Shown piece after piece: positions 1 through 8,059 of a stretch of DNA of 42,138 nt. The notes beneath the pieces were generated by a model, which had not been told where the DNA came from, did no database searches, and saw only the letters and a list, made by a program, of their open reading frames with translations. The translations under genes were made by a program, and so were the position numbers. Each line of letters opens with the position of its first letter. The stretch's first letter is position 1. The DNA is from Terriglobales bacterium (GTDB lineage Bacteria > Acidobacteriota > Terriglobia > Terriglobales > Acidobacteriaceae): assembly GCA_015655585.1 (NCBI GenBank), contig JAATEV010000091.1, forward strand, positions 1 through 42,138, written 5' to 3'.

Positions 1-590
1 AGGGCGTCCCCGGCTGGCTCCGCAACTCCGGCCGCGGCTGGGTCACCGCCGAGTACGGAATGCTCCCCCGCGCCACCCTCACCCGCACCCCCCGCGAGTC
101 CGAGCGCGGCAAGGTCGGCGGCCGCACCCACGAGATCCAGCGCCTCATCGGCCGCAGCCTCCGTTCCGTAGTCGATATGAAGGCCCTCGGCGAGCGCACC
201 ATCATCCTCGACTGCGACGTCCTCCAGGCCGACGGAGGCACCCGCACCGCCGCCATCACCGGCGCAGCCGTGGCCCTCGCCCTGGCCCTGAACAAACTGG
301 TAGCCGCCGGAACCCTCAAGACCTCGCCGCTCCGCCAGATGATCGCCGCCACCAGCGTAGGCATCGTAGACGACCACGTCCTCCTCGACCTCTGTTACGA
401 AGAAGACTCCCGCGCCGCGGTAGACATGAACGTAGTCATGCTCGCCGACGGAGGCTTAGTAGAAACTCAGGCCACCGCCGAAAAAAACTCCTACTCCCGA
501 GCCCAGCTAACCCAGATGCTCGACCTGGCCGAAAAAGGCATCCAGGAGCTCCTGACCCTCCAGCAATCAACCTTAGAATCCGCCCAGTAA
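1..590 (+). CDS. rph: Ribonuclease PH, 3' part (5' end outside window)
   Basis: Phosphate-dependent 3'-to-5' exoribonuclease that trims the 3' ends of tRNA precursors in the cytoplasm. The frame is open from base 3, so the gene begins upstream; 195 residues are visible against about 240 for the family, so roughly the first 45 are missing. Recognisable blocks are [14 protein letters not shown] near the start, [10 protein letters not shown], the phosphate-site block [19 protein letters not shown], and the C-terminal [15 protein letters not shown]. The usual GTAEG near the end reads ATAEK here, a mild deviation. A repeat-filled gap of 500 bp follows; no convincing intrinsic terminator lies just after the stop. 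Confidence 0.95.
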   Translation, partial: GVPGWLRNSGRGWVTAEYGMLPRATLTRTPRESERGKVGGRTHEIQRLIGRSLRSVVDMKALGERTIILDCDVLQADGGTRTAAITGAAVALALALNKLVAAGTLKTSPLRQMIAATSVGIVDDHVLLDLCYEEDSRAAVDMNVVMLADGGLVETQATAEKNSYSRAQLTQMLDLAEKGIQELLTLQQSTLESAQ

Positions 591-1090
591 CCCAATACCA
601 TCCAAAATCGGGTGCCCCATCTTCGCGACAGTTTCATCGTCGCGAACCGGGGTCCCCGCCAGCTTTGCTGGTGGGGTGGTATGGTGGGCATTCGCGCAAA
701 GCGCGAACCGCTTTCCTCGCCTAGCCCAAAATCCCGTCATTTCGACCGAAGCAGCTCACAGCCTCATCGTGAGCTGCGAGACGGAGAAATCCGCTTCTCT
801 CCCCATGTCTTGCCCCAGCCCATAAGCCTTTGCCGTTGCTTGTTCTTGATTTTAAAAATCCGCCTTTATCCCCGTTACGCCGTTGTCTTTAAAATCCGTG
901 AAAATCCGCAAAATCCGCAGTCATCTTTTAAAAAATCAGCTTTTATCAGTCTTTATCCCTTTGATCACCGTTACGCCTTTTAAAACTCCCCACTAGAATA
1001 GAAACCGTACCGTGATGCCTCCATAAACCGTGCTGTGTAGAATGGCACCCTGACCTAACCTCGCAGGAGAAGCAGGAGAAGAAAGAGACA
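591..1090 (+). repeat. Intergenic repeat locus 1 (modules A-B-E-D)
   Basis: No gene is supported here. The gap holds, in order: module A from about 610 to 717, starting GGGTGCCCCAT and containing a perfect 8-bp hairpin (TTCGCGAC 622-629, GTCGCGAA 639-646, loop AGTTTCATC); module B at 736-800; a short TTG-rich spacer (E) after CCCATAAGC; and module D, about 850-980, made of AAAATCCG phrases and two copies of a CGTTACGCC phrase (about 870 and 968). The same modules in the same order recur in five other gaps of this window. Bases 986-1090 are ordinary leader sequence before the aldolase gene, with a purine-rich Shine-Dalgarno region (GGAGAAG) close to the start. Confidence 0.85.
736..800 (+). 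repeat. Module B repeat, copy 1 (covarying hairpin)
   Basis: A 65-bp element running from GTCATTTCGACCGAAG to CCGCTTCTCT. Its core is a 9-bp perfect stem, GCAGCTCAC (751-759) with GTGAGCTGC (769-777), around the loop AGCCTCATC. Outside that, CCG/CGG and ATTTC/GAAAT can also pair, giving one long interrupted hairpin. Copies 2 (5609-5672) and 3 (2242-2302) change stem bases on both sides together. Confidence 0.85.
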
Positions 1091-2080
1091 ATGCTCAAGT
1101 TGACACCGGGAAAACTAGCTGGCCTCAAAGCCGTCTCCGATGAACGCGGAGTCATCGCCGCAGCAGCCATGGATCAGCGCGGGTCCCTCCAGAAGTCCCT
1201 CGCCAAGGAGCGCGGGGCCGCCGCCGACGCCCACGACCTCGAAGAGTTCAAGACCCTCGTCACCTCCGTCCTCACCCGGCACGCCTCCGCCATCCTCCTC
1301 GATCCCGAGTACGGCCTCCCCGCCTCCAAACACCGCAATGGCAAGGGCCTCCTGCTCGCCTACGAGAAGACCGGCTACGACTCCAACACCCCCGGCCGTC
1401 TCCCCGATCTCCTCGACGTCTGGAGCGCCCGCCGCCTCAAGGAGGCCGGTGCCGACTGCGTCAAGATCCTCCTCTACTACACCCCCTACGAGAAGTCCCA
1501 CATCAACGACCTCAAGCAGGCATGGATCGAGCGCATCGGCGACGAGTGCCGCGCCAACGACGTCCCCTTCTTCCTCGAATTCGTCGGCTACGACGCCGAG
1601 GGCGGCGACGAGAAGTCCCTCGCCTACGCGCTGAAGAAGCCCGAGATCGTCTCCGGCTCCATGGCCGAGTTCGGCAAGGAAAAATACGGCGTAGACGTCC
1701 TCAAGGTAGAAGTCCCCATCGAGATGTCCTTCGTCGAAGGCACCAAGGCATTCAAGGGCGAAAAGGCCTACACCCGCGCCGAGGCTCTGCAGCACTTCCG
1801 CGACGCAGCCACCATGACCCACAAGCCCTTCATCTACCTCTCCGCCGGCGTCTCCAACCCCGTCTTCATCGAGACCCTCGAGCTCGCCGCCGAATCCGGC
1901 ACCACGTTCAACGGAGTCCTCTGCGGCCGCGCCACCTGGAAAGACGGCATCGCCATCTACGCCAAGGAAGGCCCCAAGGCCTTCGAGGACTGGCTCAACA
2001 CCACCGGCGTAGAGAACATCACCAACGTGAACAACGCCCTGAAGCACGCCCACTCCTGGCACGAAAAAGTCCAGGCCTGA
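1091..2080 (+). CDS. lacD: Tagatose-1,6-bisphosphate aldolase, LacD family
   Basis: Class I (Schiff-base) aldolase that splits tagatose 1,6-bisphosphate, and in this family often other ketose bisphosphates, into dihydroxyacetone phosphate and glyceraldehyde 3-phosphate. At 329 residues it matches the usual LacD length of about 325. The putative Schiff-base lysine is Lys205 in KYGVDVLKVEVP, the same position as in characterised LacD proteins; other marks are AMDQRGS near residue 27, LLDPEYG, ADCVKILLYY and VLCGRATWKDG. The start follows a strong purine-rich ribosome site. No other lac or tagatose genes lie nearby, so the physiological substrate is open: it could serve as a general fructose- or tagatose-bisphosphate aldolase. 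Codons end mostly in C, as in the neighbouring genes. Confidence 0.9.
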   Translation: MLKLTPGKLAGLKAVSDERGVIAAAAMDQRGSLQKSLAKERGAAADAHDLEEFKTLVTSVLTRHASAILLDPEYGLPASKHRNGKGLLLAYEKTGYDSNTPGRLPDLLDVWSARRLKEAGADCVKILLYYTPYEKSHINDLKQAWIERIGDECRANDVPFFLEFVGYDAEGGDEKSLAYALKKPEIVSGSMAEFGKEKYGVDVLKVEVPIEMSFVEGTKAFKGEKAYTRAEALQHFRDAATMTHKPFIYLSAGVSNPVFIETLELAAESGTTFNGVLCGRATWKDGIAIYAKEGPKAFEDWLNTTGVENITNVNNALKHAHSWHEKVQA

Positions 2081-2104
2081 TCCAACAAAATATCGCCCCA
2101 AAGA

Positions 2105-2146
2105 GATGCCTCATCTTCCATCGCAACGAATGGAAGATGAGGCATC
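2105..2146 (+). repeat. Perfect 17-bp hairpin downstream of lacD
   Basis: The arms GATGCCTCATCTTCCAT (2105-2121) and ATGGAAGATGAGGCATC (2130-2146) are exact inverse complements around an 8-base loop. It begins 25 bp after the lacD stop and could end that transcript, but no T run follows, so it is not a standard intrinsic terminator. Its TGCC-CATCTTC start resembles module A in other gaps, so it is more likely a repeat of that family. Confidence 0.8.
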
Positions 2147-2241
2147 ATCTTCAAGAGCAAAAGTTCTGAACAGACAGAGACGCGCTATTGCTGTTGTCCT
2201 TGCCGTTTCTATCGCCTTTCCTTTACCCGCCCCAAAACCCC

Positions 2242-2302
2242 GTCATTTCAACCGGAGCAGCGCAGTCTCATCGCGCTGCGTAGCGGAGAAACCCGCTTCT
2301 CT
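2242..2302 (+). repeat. Module B repeat, copy 3 (covarying hairpin)
   Basis: Same frame as copy 1 (GTCATTTC ... CCGCTTCTCT). The stem is GCAGCGC (2257-2263) with GCGCTGC (2273-2279) and the loop is AGTCTCATC. Compared with copy 1, the sixth stem pair has changed from T-A to G-C on both sides. Confidence 0.8.
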
Positions 2303-2511
2303 ACCCATACACTACACAAGCCCATAAGCCGTTGATGTTGTCTGTTCTTGCTTGTGCTGTTGTTCTTGCACTTGCCTTTGAGATAGGTCCGGGCTTCAGC
2401 CCGGCCACAAAGAGCCGTCGCGAAGCGACCACCACTCTGCCGAAGGCAGGAGCAAGGGCGAAGAGACAGATTTATCGCCGTTGCTTTTAAAATCTCTCCC
2501 AGAACAAACCC

Positions 2512-2919
2512 CTAACGCCCCACCCGCAAAGGCTCCAGCATCCCATGCACCGTAGCCAGCAGATCCGGCAGCAGAAACGGCTTCGCCAGAAACCGCCACC
2601 CTTCCTCTTCCAGCCGAGCTTGCTGGTCTTCCTCCACCAGCCCGCCCGAGATCATCAGGACCGGCAACCCCGCCCGCATCGCCCTCAGGTCCAGAGCCAG
2701 CTCCAGACCCGACCGTTCCGGCATATAAACATCTGTAATCAGTAGATCGATCCGCGGCACACTCGAAAAGATCTGCACCGCCCTCGCCGCATCGCCCGAG
2801 CTGTAAACCCTGTACCCTTCATGCTCCAGAAACGTCCGTGTCAACGACCGGACATCCACATCGTCGTCCACCAAAAGAATTGACCTCAGCGAAACATCCT
2901 CCCGCACCATCCACAACAT
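2512..2919 (-). CDS. Single-domain response regulator (receiver only)
   Basis: A CheY-like receiver of 135 residues with no output domain. The acidic pocket is DDD at residues 18-20, the phosphate-accepting residue is Asp63 in LLITDVYMP, the switch serine is Ser91 in MISGG, and the conserved lysine is Lys113 in LAKPF. Such proteins act by protein contact or as phosphate shuttles. It is transcribed divergently from lptFG with about 150 bp between them and has no histidine kinase beside it, so the partner kinase is unknown. The start may lie at the fourth codon (ATG) instead of the first. Confidence 0.85.
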   Translation of the reverse strand: MLWMVREDVSLRSILLVDDDVDVRSLTRTFLEHEGYRVYSSGDAARAVQIFSSVPRIDLLITDVYMPERSGLELALDLRAMRAGLPVLMISGGLVEEDQQARLEEEGWRFLAKPFLLPDLLATVHGMLEPLRVGR

Positions 2920-3069
2920 CCATTTCTGCGGCCCCGCCGCGCGCCCACCAGCGCTCCTTAAGATGGACTCCGGAAATCCCCTCCGAGTTGCCTCAAAATC
3001 TCCCTCCGCAAAGCCTCAAAAACGCCGCCGCAAACCCACCCGCGCTACACTAAAGTCAAGCACCGCATC

Positions 3070-5445
3070 ATGCGCATCATCACCCGTTACATCCTCCGCG
3101 AAGTTGTCTCGCACGCCCTGCTCGGCGGAGCTCTCTTTACCTTCATCATCTTCACCCGCTACCTCGGCCCTATCCTCGAGCTCGTCGTCCGCGACTCCGC
3201 CTCCCTCACCGACGTCCTCCGCATCATTGCCTACACCCTGCCCCCGATCCTGACCGTCACCATCCCCATGGCCGTGCTCGTCGGCATCCTCCTCGGCCTC
3301 TCCCGCCTCTCCGCCGACAGCGAAATCACCGCCATGCGCGCCAGCGGCATGGGAGCCTTCGACTTCGTCCGCATCGTCTCCCTCGTCTCCTTCGCCGCCC
3401 TCGCCTTCGGCCTCTTCAACTCCCTCTACCTCGCCCCCCGCGCCGCCGCCAGCCTTCTCGCCCTGTCCGACTCCCTCAAAACCTCGCAAGCCTCCTACGA
3501 GGTCCAGCCCCGCGTTTTTAACGAACAGTTCAAAAACCACGTCTTCTACATCCAGGACGTCGCCCCCGCCTCCGGAGCCAGCCTCTGGCGTCACGTCTTC
3601 CTCGCCGACCTCGCCGACCCCGCCAACCCCCACATCACCACCGCCGACAGCGCCATCGTCCTCAGCAGCCCCTCCGACCCCCAGACCATCCGCCTCCATC
3701 TCATCCACGCCGGCACCCACGAGACCGCCTCCACCGACCCCAACCAGTACAACATCTCCACCTACGCCACCAGCGACATCCCCATCCAAACCGACGCCCC
3801 CGAAGACGCTCACCTCAGCCGCGCCAACACCCCCATCATGGCGCTCCCCCTCCGCGAGCTTTGGCTCCGCGGCAACGCCCCCGGCGCCACCAACGGCAAA
3901 AGCGCCGCCATCTACCGCATCGAATTCAACAAGCGCTTCTCCTACCCCTTCGCCTGCCTCGTCCTCATGCTCGTAGGCGTTCCGCTCGGCCTCTCCTCCA
4001 AGCGCGGCGGCAAATCCTCCGCCTTCGTCCTCACCATCCTTCTCGTCTTCGTCTATTACTTCCTCTCCGACATCGGCGTAGCGTTCGCCCAGTCCGGCAA
4101 GCTCTCCACCTTCCTCGGCGTCTGGGGAGCCAACCTCCTCTTCGCCGCCGCCAGCAGCATCCTCCTCTATCAAATGTCTCGCGGAGGCATCGCGCTCGGC
4201 CTCATCTCCGGCACCGGAGCCTACCTCGGCAAGCTCCTCACCCGCCTCACCAGCAACACCCCCGGCGACCATCCCCACTTCTCCCCCGACATCGCCACCC
4301 TCCTCCGCCGCTTCCGCAGCACCTTCCGCATCCAGTTCCCCCTCCTGCTCGACGACTACGTCATGCGTGAGTACGCCACCAACTTCGGCCTCGTCCTCTC
4401 CACCTTCAGCTCCATCTTCCTCATCTTCACCTTCTTCGAGCTCCTCGGAGCCATCTTCCGCAACCGCACCCCGCTCATCACCGTCGGCGAGTACCTCATC
4501 AACCTCATCCCCTTCATCCTCTACAACGTCACCCCCCTCTGCGCTCTCGTCGCCGTCCTCGTCACCTTCGGCACCCTCAGCCGCACCTCCGAGCTCACCG
4601 CCATCAAGGCCAGCGGCATCAGCCTCTACCGCATCATCGCCCCCGTCCTCTTCGTCACCATGCTCATCTCCGCGGCCCTCTTCGTCTTCGACGAGGTCTA
4701 CCTCCCCGAAGCCAACCGCCGCCAGGAAGCTCTCCTCTCCATCATCAAAGACAAGCCCACCCAGACCGTCACCCGCCCCGACCGTCAATGGATCTCCGGC
4801 CAGATCAACAACGCAGGCGAGCCCTCGCGCATCTTCTACTACCAGTACTTCAACGACGAGCGAAAGAGCTTCGCCAACCTCACCGTCTTCGAGTTCGACC
4901 CCGCCAACTTCTCCCTCCAGCGCCGCATCTTCGCCACCTCCGCCCACTGGGACCCTCAGGTCAACACCTGGATCTTCGACAACGGTTGGCAGCGCACCTT
5001 CTCCGGCGAGACCATCTCCAGCTATCAACCCTTCACTGTCTCCACCTTCCCCGAGATCAAGGAGCAGCCCGGCTACTTCAAAAAAGAGCAGCTCCCCTCG
5101 CAGGAGATGAGCTACAACGAGCTCTCCCGCTACATAGCCGACCTCAAGCAATCCGGCTTCGAGACCCAGCGCCTCTCCGTCCAGCTCAACAAGAAGATGG
5201 CCTACCCGCTCATCACCCTGGTCATGGCGATCCTCGCCATACCCTTCGCCCTCTCTATGGGTAAAAAGGGCTCCCTCGCAGGCATAGGCGTAGCCATAGG
5301 CCTCGCCGTAACCTACTACGTCGTCTCACTAGTCTTCGAGTCCCTCGGCAACGTCAACACCCTCCCCGCGCTGCTGGCCGCCTGGACCCCCGACGTACTC
5401 TTCGGCATGGCCGGAATCTACCTCCTCCTCCGCACCCCCACCTAG
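3070..5445 (+). CDS. LptF-LptG fusion permease for lipopolysaccharide export
   Basis: Inner-membrane part of the LptB2FG transporter, which extracts lipopolysaccharide from the inner membrane and passes it to LptC. At 791 residues it is about twice the size of LptF or LptG. Residues 1 to about 390 form a complete YjgP/YjgQ unit: an N-terminal helix after YILREV, the EITAMRASG coupling segment near residue 95, a periplasmic region, then three C-terminal helices. A second complete unit begins at about 425 (LLDDYVMREYATNF), repeats the coupling segment as ELTAIKASG, and ends with helices at the C-terminus. The two halves therefore look like LptF and LptG joined in one chain. No lptB, lptA or lptC is in the window. 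A TACACT box lies at 3045-3050, 20 bp before the start, with no clear ribosome site. Confidence 0.92.
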   Translation: MRIITRYILREVVSHALLGGALFTFIIFTRYLGPILELVVRDSASLTDVLRIIAYTLPPILTVTIPMAVLVGILLGLSRLSADSEITAMRASGMGAFDFVRIVSLVSFAALAFGLFNSLYLAPRAAASLLALSDSLKTSQASYEVQPRVFNEQFKNHVFYIQDVAPASGASLWRHVFLADLADPANPHITTADSAIVLSSPSDPQTIRLHLIHAGTHETASTDPNQYNISTYATSDIPIQTDAPEDAHLSRANTPIMALPLRELWLRGNAPGATNGKSAAIYRIEFNKRFSYPFACLVLMLVGVPLGLSSKRGGKSSAFVLTILLVFVYYFLSDIGVAFAQSGKLSTFLGVWGANLLFAAASSILLYQMSRGGIALGLISGTGAYLGKLLTRLTSNTPGDHPHFSPDIATLLRRFRSTFRIQFPLLLDDYVMREYATNFGLVLSTFSSIFLIFTFFELLGAIFRNRTPLITVGEYLINLIPFILYNVTPLCALVAVLVTFGTLSRTSELTAIKASGISLYRIIAPVLFVTMLISAALFVFDEVYLPEANRRQEALLSIIKDKPTQTVTRPDRQWISGQINNAGEPSRIFYYQYFNDERKSFANLTVFEFDPANFSLQRRIFATSAHWDPQVNTWIFDNGWQRTFSGETISSYQPFTVSTFPEIKEQPGYFKKEQLPSQEMSYNELSRYIADLKQSGFETQRLSVQLNKKMAYPLITLVMAILAIPFALSMGKKGSLAGIGVAIGLAVTYYVVSLVFESLGNVNTLPALLAAWTPDVLFGMAGIYLLLRTPT

Positions 5446-5608
5446 AGCAACCGAAGCCCACACCCAACCAAAACCAACCACCCATCTCCCACAAAGCCGG
5501 GTACCCTATCTCTCCGAAGCCGGGTGCCCCATCTTCGCGACAGTTTTATCGTCGCTAAGGTGGGCATCGTCCGAAGGACGACCGTTTTCTTCGCTCACCC
5601 TAAAATCC

Positions 5609-5672
5609 GTCATTTCGACCGAAGCAACTCACAGCCCCATCATGAGTTGCGAAGCGGAGAAATCCGCTTCTC
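5609..5672 (+). repeat. Module B repeat, copy 2 (covarying hairpin)
   Basis: Stem GCAACTCA (5624-5631) with TGAGTTGC (5643-5650). Compared with copy 1, the fourth stem pair has changed from G-C to A-T on both sides. The loop region reads CAGCCCCATCA, close to the other copies. Confidence 0.8.
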
Positions 5673-5700
5673 GACCCATGCCTCTCCCAAGCCCATAAGC

Positions 5701-5754
5701 AGTTGCAGTTGCAGTTGCAGTTGCAGTTGCAGTTGCAGTTGCAGTTGCAGTTGC
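5701..5754 (+). repeat. Tandem hexamer (AGTTGC)9
   Basis: Nine perfect copies of AGTTGC directly after the CCCATAAGC phrase, at the place where other repeat loci have irregular TTG-rich sequence. The tract looks like a slippage expansion of that spacer and is likely to vary between strains. Confidence 0.95.
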
Positions 5755-5922
5755 TTTAAATCCAGCCTCTGTCTTTAAATCGCCTTTGTCGTTATCCGTG
5801 AAAATCCGCGAAATCCGCGGTCATCGTTTTTAAAATCAGCTTTTATCGCCTTTAAAAATCCCTTTTATCACCGTTACGCCTTTGTCTTTATCCGCGAAAA
5901 TCACCCAAAATCCGCCCCCAAC

Positions 5923-7035
5923 CTACTTCCCAGCCGCCGCCACACCAGCCCCGGCCACCTTCGGGAAATACCCCGTCCGCGTCCGCACCGAAAGCCGTCC
6001 AAATCCCTTCCCCTTGGCCTCCACATGGATCTCGCGATATCCTCCCAGTGCCGGCGACTTCGTCGAGTGGTACGTAATCGTATATTGCGACCGGATGTCC
6101 TTCGCCACCTCCGCCGCGACCTCGTCCACCTGGTTCAGCGACTTCGGAAAATAAGCAGCACCGCCCGTCTGCCCCGCCAGCGTCTCCAGCACCCGCCTCG
6201 CATGGCGAGACTCCCGCTTGTCCGCATCATCCCCAAACAGCAGCCCCACGCAGTAAATCACCGGCCCATCCAGGTCCTGAATCCTCCGGATCGCCTGCTC
6301 CAGCGTCGCGCTCGAAGCATTGTCCTCTCCATCCGTCACAATCAGCAGCACCTGCTTCGGATGCTTCGCATTCTTCGCCAGGTAATCCGCCGAAGCGAGC
6401 AGCGCATCATAAATCGCCGTCCCGCCGCTCGACTTCACATACCCCAGCCCCTGTTGCAACTTATCCACGCTGCTTGTAAAGTCCTGGTCGATGTACGCCT
6501 CCCACGAGAAGTCCACCAGGAACTCCTCGTCCGCCTCATTCGACAGCTTCACCAGGTTCACCGCGGCCTTTTCCACCGCGGCTCGCTTGTCATACATCGA
6601 CCCCGAGCTATCGATCAGCAGCCCCAGCGACACCGGCAGGTCCTCATGCCGGAACGACGTAATCGTCTGCGGCACACCGTCCTCATACACGCGGAACGCG
6701 TCCTTATCCAGCGTCTGCACTGCCTTCCCGCCGCCATCCAGCACCGACGCATTCAGCCGTACCTCGAACGCATCCTGACGCAGCGTATATGTCCCGCCCT
6801 CTTTCGAGATCGTCGGCCCGGCCTGCACCTGCGGCCCCGTCTCAGCGGCGGCGCTCCCCGCCACATCCGGGTCCGGCGAAGCCACCGGATCGCGGTCCAC
6901 CGTCAGAGAAGGCCTCTGCGGTGCGGCCTGCGCCGTCGTCGCCTGCTGCGCCCATCCGGTCACCGGAAGGCAAACCACCATTAACCATCCCGCCGCCCTC
7001 ATCCGCGGCCCTGTTCCGTTACTGCGAAGGCGCAT
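5923..7035 (-). CDS. Secreted VWFA-related protein with intact metal site
   Basis: A von Willebrand factor A domain protein of 370 residues, of the VWFA-related type common in Acidobacteria (TIGR03436-like). An N-terminal signal sequence (about residues 12-30, ending WAQ) predicts export. The metal-binding site is complete: DSSGSM at 142-147, a conserved Thr in SGGTAIYD, and TDGEDN. This domain usually binds proteins or matrix; the partner is unknown. The start overlaps the end of the upstream VWA gene by 17 bp and has AGGGG just before it, so translation is probably coupled. The gene ends immediately before repeat locus 3. Confidence 0.88.
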   Translation of the reverse strand: MRLRSNGTGPRMRAAGWLMVVCLPVTGWAQQATTAQAAPQRPSLTVDRDPVASPDPDVAGSAAAETGPQVQAGPTISKEGGTYTLRQDAFEVRLNASVLDGGGKAVQTLDKDAFRVYEDGVPQTITSFRHEDLPVSLGLLIDSSGSMYDKRAAVEKAAVNLVKLSNEADEEFLVDFSWEAYIDQDFTSSVDKLQQGLGYVKSSGGTAIYDALLASADYLAKNAKHPKQVLLIVTDGEDNASSATLEQAIRRIQDLDGPVIYCVGLLFGDDADKRESRHARRVLETLAGQTGGAAYFPKSLNQVDEVAAEVAKDIRSQYTITYHSTKSPALGGYREIHVEAKGKGFGRLSVRTRTGYFPKVAGAGVAAAGK

Positions 7036-8059
7036 AGTACCCCTGACGATTATGCACCGTCAGCGGGGGCAACCCCGGCGGTGGCACGAGTCTTATCTTC
7101 AATTTACGCCAGTTTCCGTCCTGCTTCACTTCTGAAGGACGGTACCCGATTACATACTCGTTTCGCAACTCCGCGCTGATCCTCTCCGCAATGTCCCCCA
7201 TGTCCCCCGCGTCTATCACCCGGAACAACCTCCCCCCGGTCATGTTGCAGACATCGGCCAGCAGCAGCGGCCCCAGCTCCTCCTCCATCGTCGGCGCATA
7301 CTGTTCGAAGATGCCGATCGAATAAATCTGCACATCGCTCTCCCGCACCAGCTTCCGCAGCTCCCCCTCCGTATAGCGGCTGCGATTGTCCCCGCCATCG
7401 CTCACCACCAGCAGAGCCTTCCGGTCATACTTCGCCTCCCGCAGCTTGTTCACCCCCAGGTAGATCGCGTCGATCAGCGCCGTCCGGTTCTCCGGCCTCA
7501 GCATCACCATCCGCGCCTCCACATCATCCACGTCGGAGGTATAGTCCACAATCACCGCAGGCCGGTCGTTGAACCCCACCACAAAGAACTCATCCTTCGG
7601 GTTCGACGTCCTCATAAACTCGCTCAACGCCTTCCGCGCCCTCACAAACTTCGACCCCATGCTCCCGCTCAGGTCAAAGACGATCCCGATCGTCACCGGC
7701 GCGTCCTCCGTCGAGAAGCTCTTGATCACCTGACCCACATTGTTGTCATACACCTCGAAGTTCCCTCGCTCCAGCCCAGTCACCAGACGATTCATCGGAT
7801 CGGTCACCGTAGCCGGCACCAGCACTAGGTTCACGTCCACGCGAATCCGCGCGTCCATCCGCGAAGTAGCAAACTCCGCGGCCTTCCCCGCCCCTTCAAT
7901 CACCGGCTTCAGCTCTTCCGCAGTCTTCGGCACCGGCGGAGGCGGCTGCGTATGCACCACCCCCAGCGGATTCTCCTGCGCCCGGCAGACCCCAGCCAGC
8001 GCCAACATCCACGCCAACACCATCCGCCAACCGCACACCTGACCAGCAAAGTTCCGCAT
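7019..8059 (-). CDS. Secreted VWFA-related protein, first gene of a VWA pair
   Basis: A second VWA-domain protein of the acidobacterial VWFA-related type. The frame opens at 8101, but the Met at 8059 (MRNFAGQVCGWRMVLAW) gives a conventional signal peptide ending at CRAQ and is preferred, giving 346 residues. The metal site is present: DLSGSMG, then NRTALIDAIY and SDGGDN. It shares an ordering of residues with its downstream neighbour but is clearly diverged, so the pair looks like an old duplication. Both would act outside the cytoplasm, perhaps as adhesion or scaffold proteins. That role is inferred from the family only. Confidence 0.87.
   Translation of the reverse strand: MRNFAGQVCGWRMVLAWMLALAGVCRAQENPLGVVHTQPPPPVPKTAEELKPVIEGAGKAAEFATSRMDARIRVDVNLVLVPATVTDPMNRLVTGLERGNFEVYDNNVGQVIKSFSTEDAPVTIGIVFDLSGSMGSKFVRARKALSEFMRTSNPKDEFFVVGFNDRPAVIVDYTSDVDDVEARMVMLRPENRTALIDAIYLGVNKLREAKYDRKALLVVSDGGDNRSRYTEGELRKLVRESDVQIYSIGIFEQYAPTMEEELGPLLLADVCNMTGGRLFRVIDAGDMGDIAERISAELRNEYVIGYRPSEVKQDGNWRKLKIRLVPPPGLPPLTVHNRQGYYAPSQ

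Larger units (their letters stand above)
2081..2511 (+). repeat. Intergenic repeat locus 2 (hairpin, B, E, F, D fragment)
   Basis: A gap between two convergent genes with no supported coding sequence. It contains the 17-bp hairpin at 2105-2146, a TTG-rich stretch, module B copy 3 at 2242-2302, a second TTG-rich stretch after GCCCATAAGC (from about 2321), module F at 2389-2465, and a short TTTAAAATC fragment of module D. Module F is two hairpins, CCGGGCT-TC-AGCCCGG (2389-2404) and GTCGC-GAA-GCGAC (2417-2429), followed by CCACCACTCTGCCGAAGGC. The second F copy is at about 12997-13085. Confidence 0.85.
5446..5922 (+). repeat. Intergenic repeat locus 3 (modules A-B-E-D)
   Basis: A gap between convergent genes, with no supported coding sequence. 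Order: module A (about 5519-5600) with stem GCGAC/GTCGC around loop AGTTTTATC and a second small hairpin CGTCC-GAA-GGACG; module B copy 2 (5609-5672); CCCATAAGC followed by a pure hexamer tract (5701-5754); then module D, with AAATCCG phrases and ATCACCGTTACGCC at 5867-5880. Short open frames that start inside module A are artefacts of the repeat. Confidence 0.85.

Noticed and set aside
612..983. Open frame starting MPHLRDSFIVA, with a similar one at 5524-5778
   Set aside because: Both begin inside repeat module A and then run through modules B to D; the shared N-terminus comes from the repeat, not from a protein family.
1115..2101. A 328-codon antisense frame over lacD
   Set aside because: Low-complexity translation (Gly/Val/Glu) and full overlap with a clearly recognised aldolase.
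3016..5151. A 711-codon open frame antisense to lptFG
   Set aside because: It is Gly/Glu/Val-rich with no domain and mirrors the C-ending codons of lptFG; high GC removes stops from the opposite strand.
5701..5754. Possible CRISPR or origin iteron array
   Set aside because: Units are 6 bp with no spacers and no cas or replication gene nearby; it is a simple hexamer tract.
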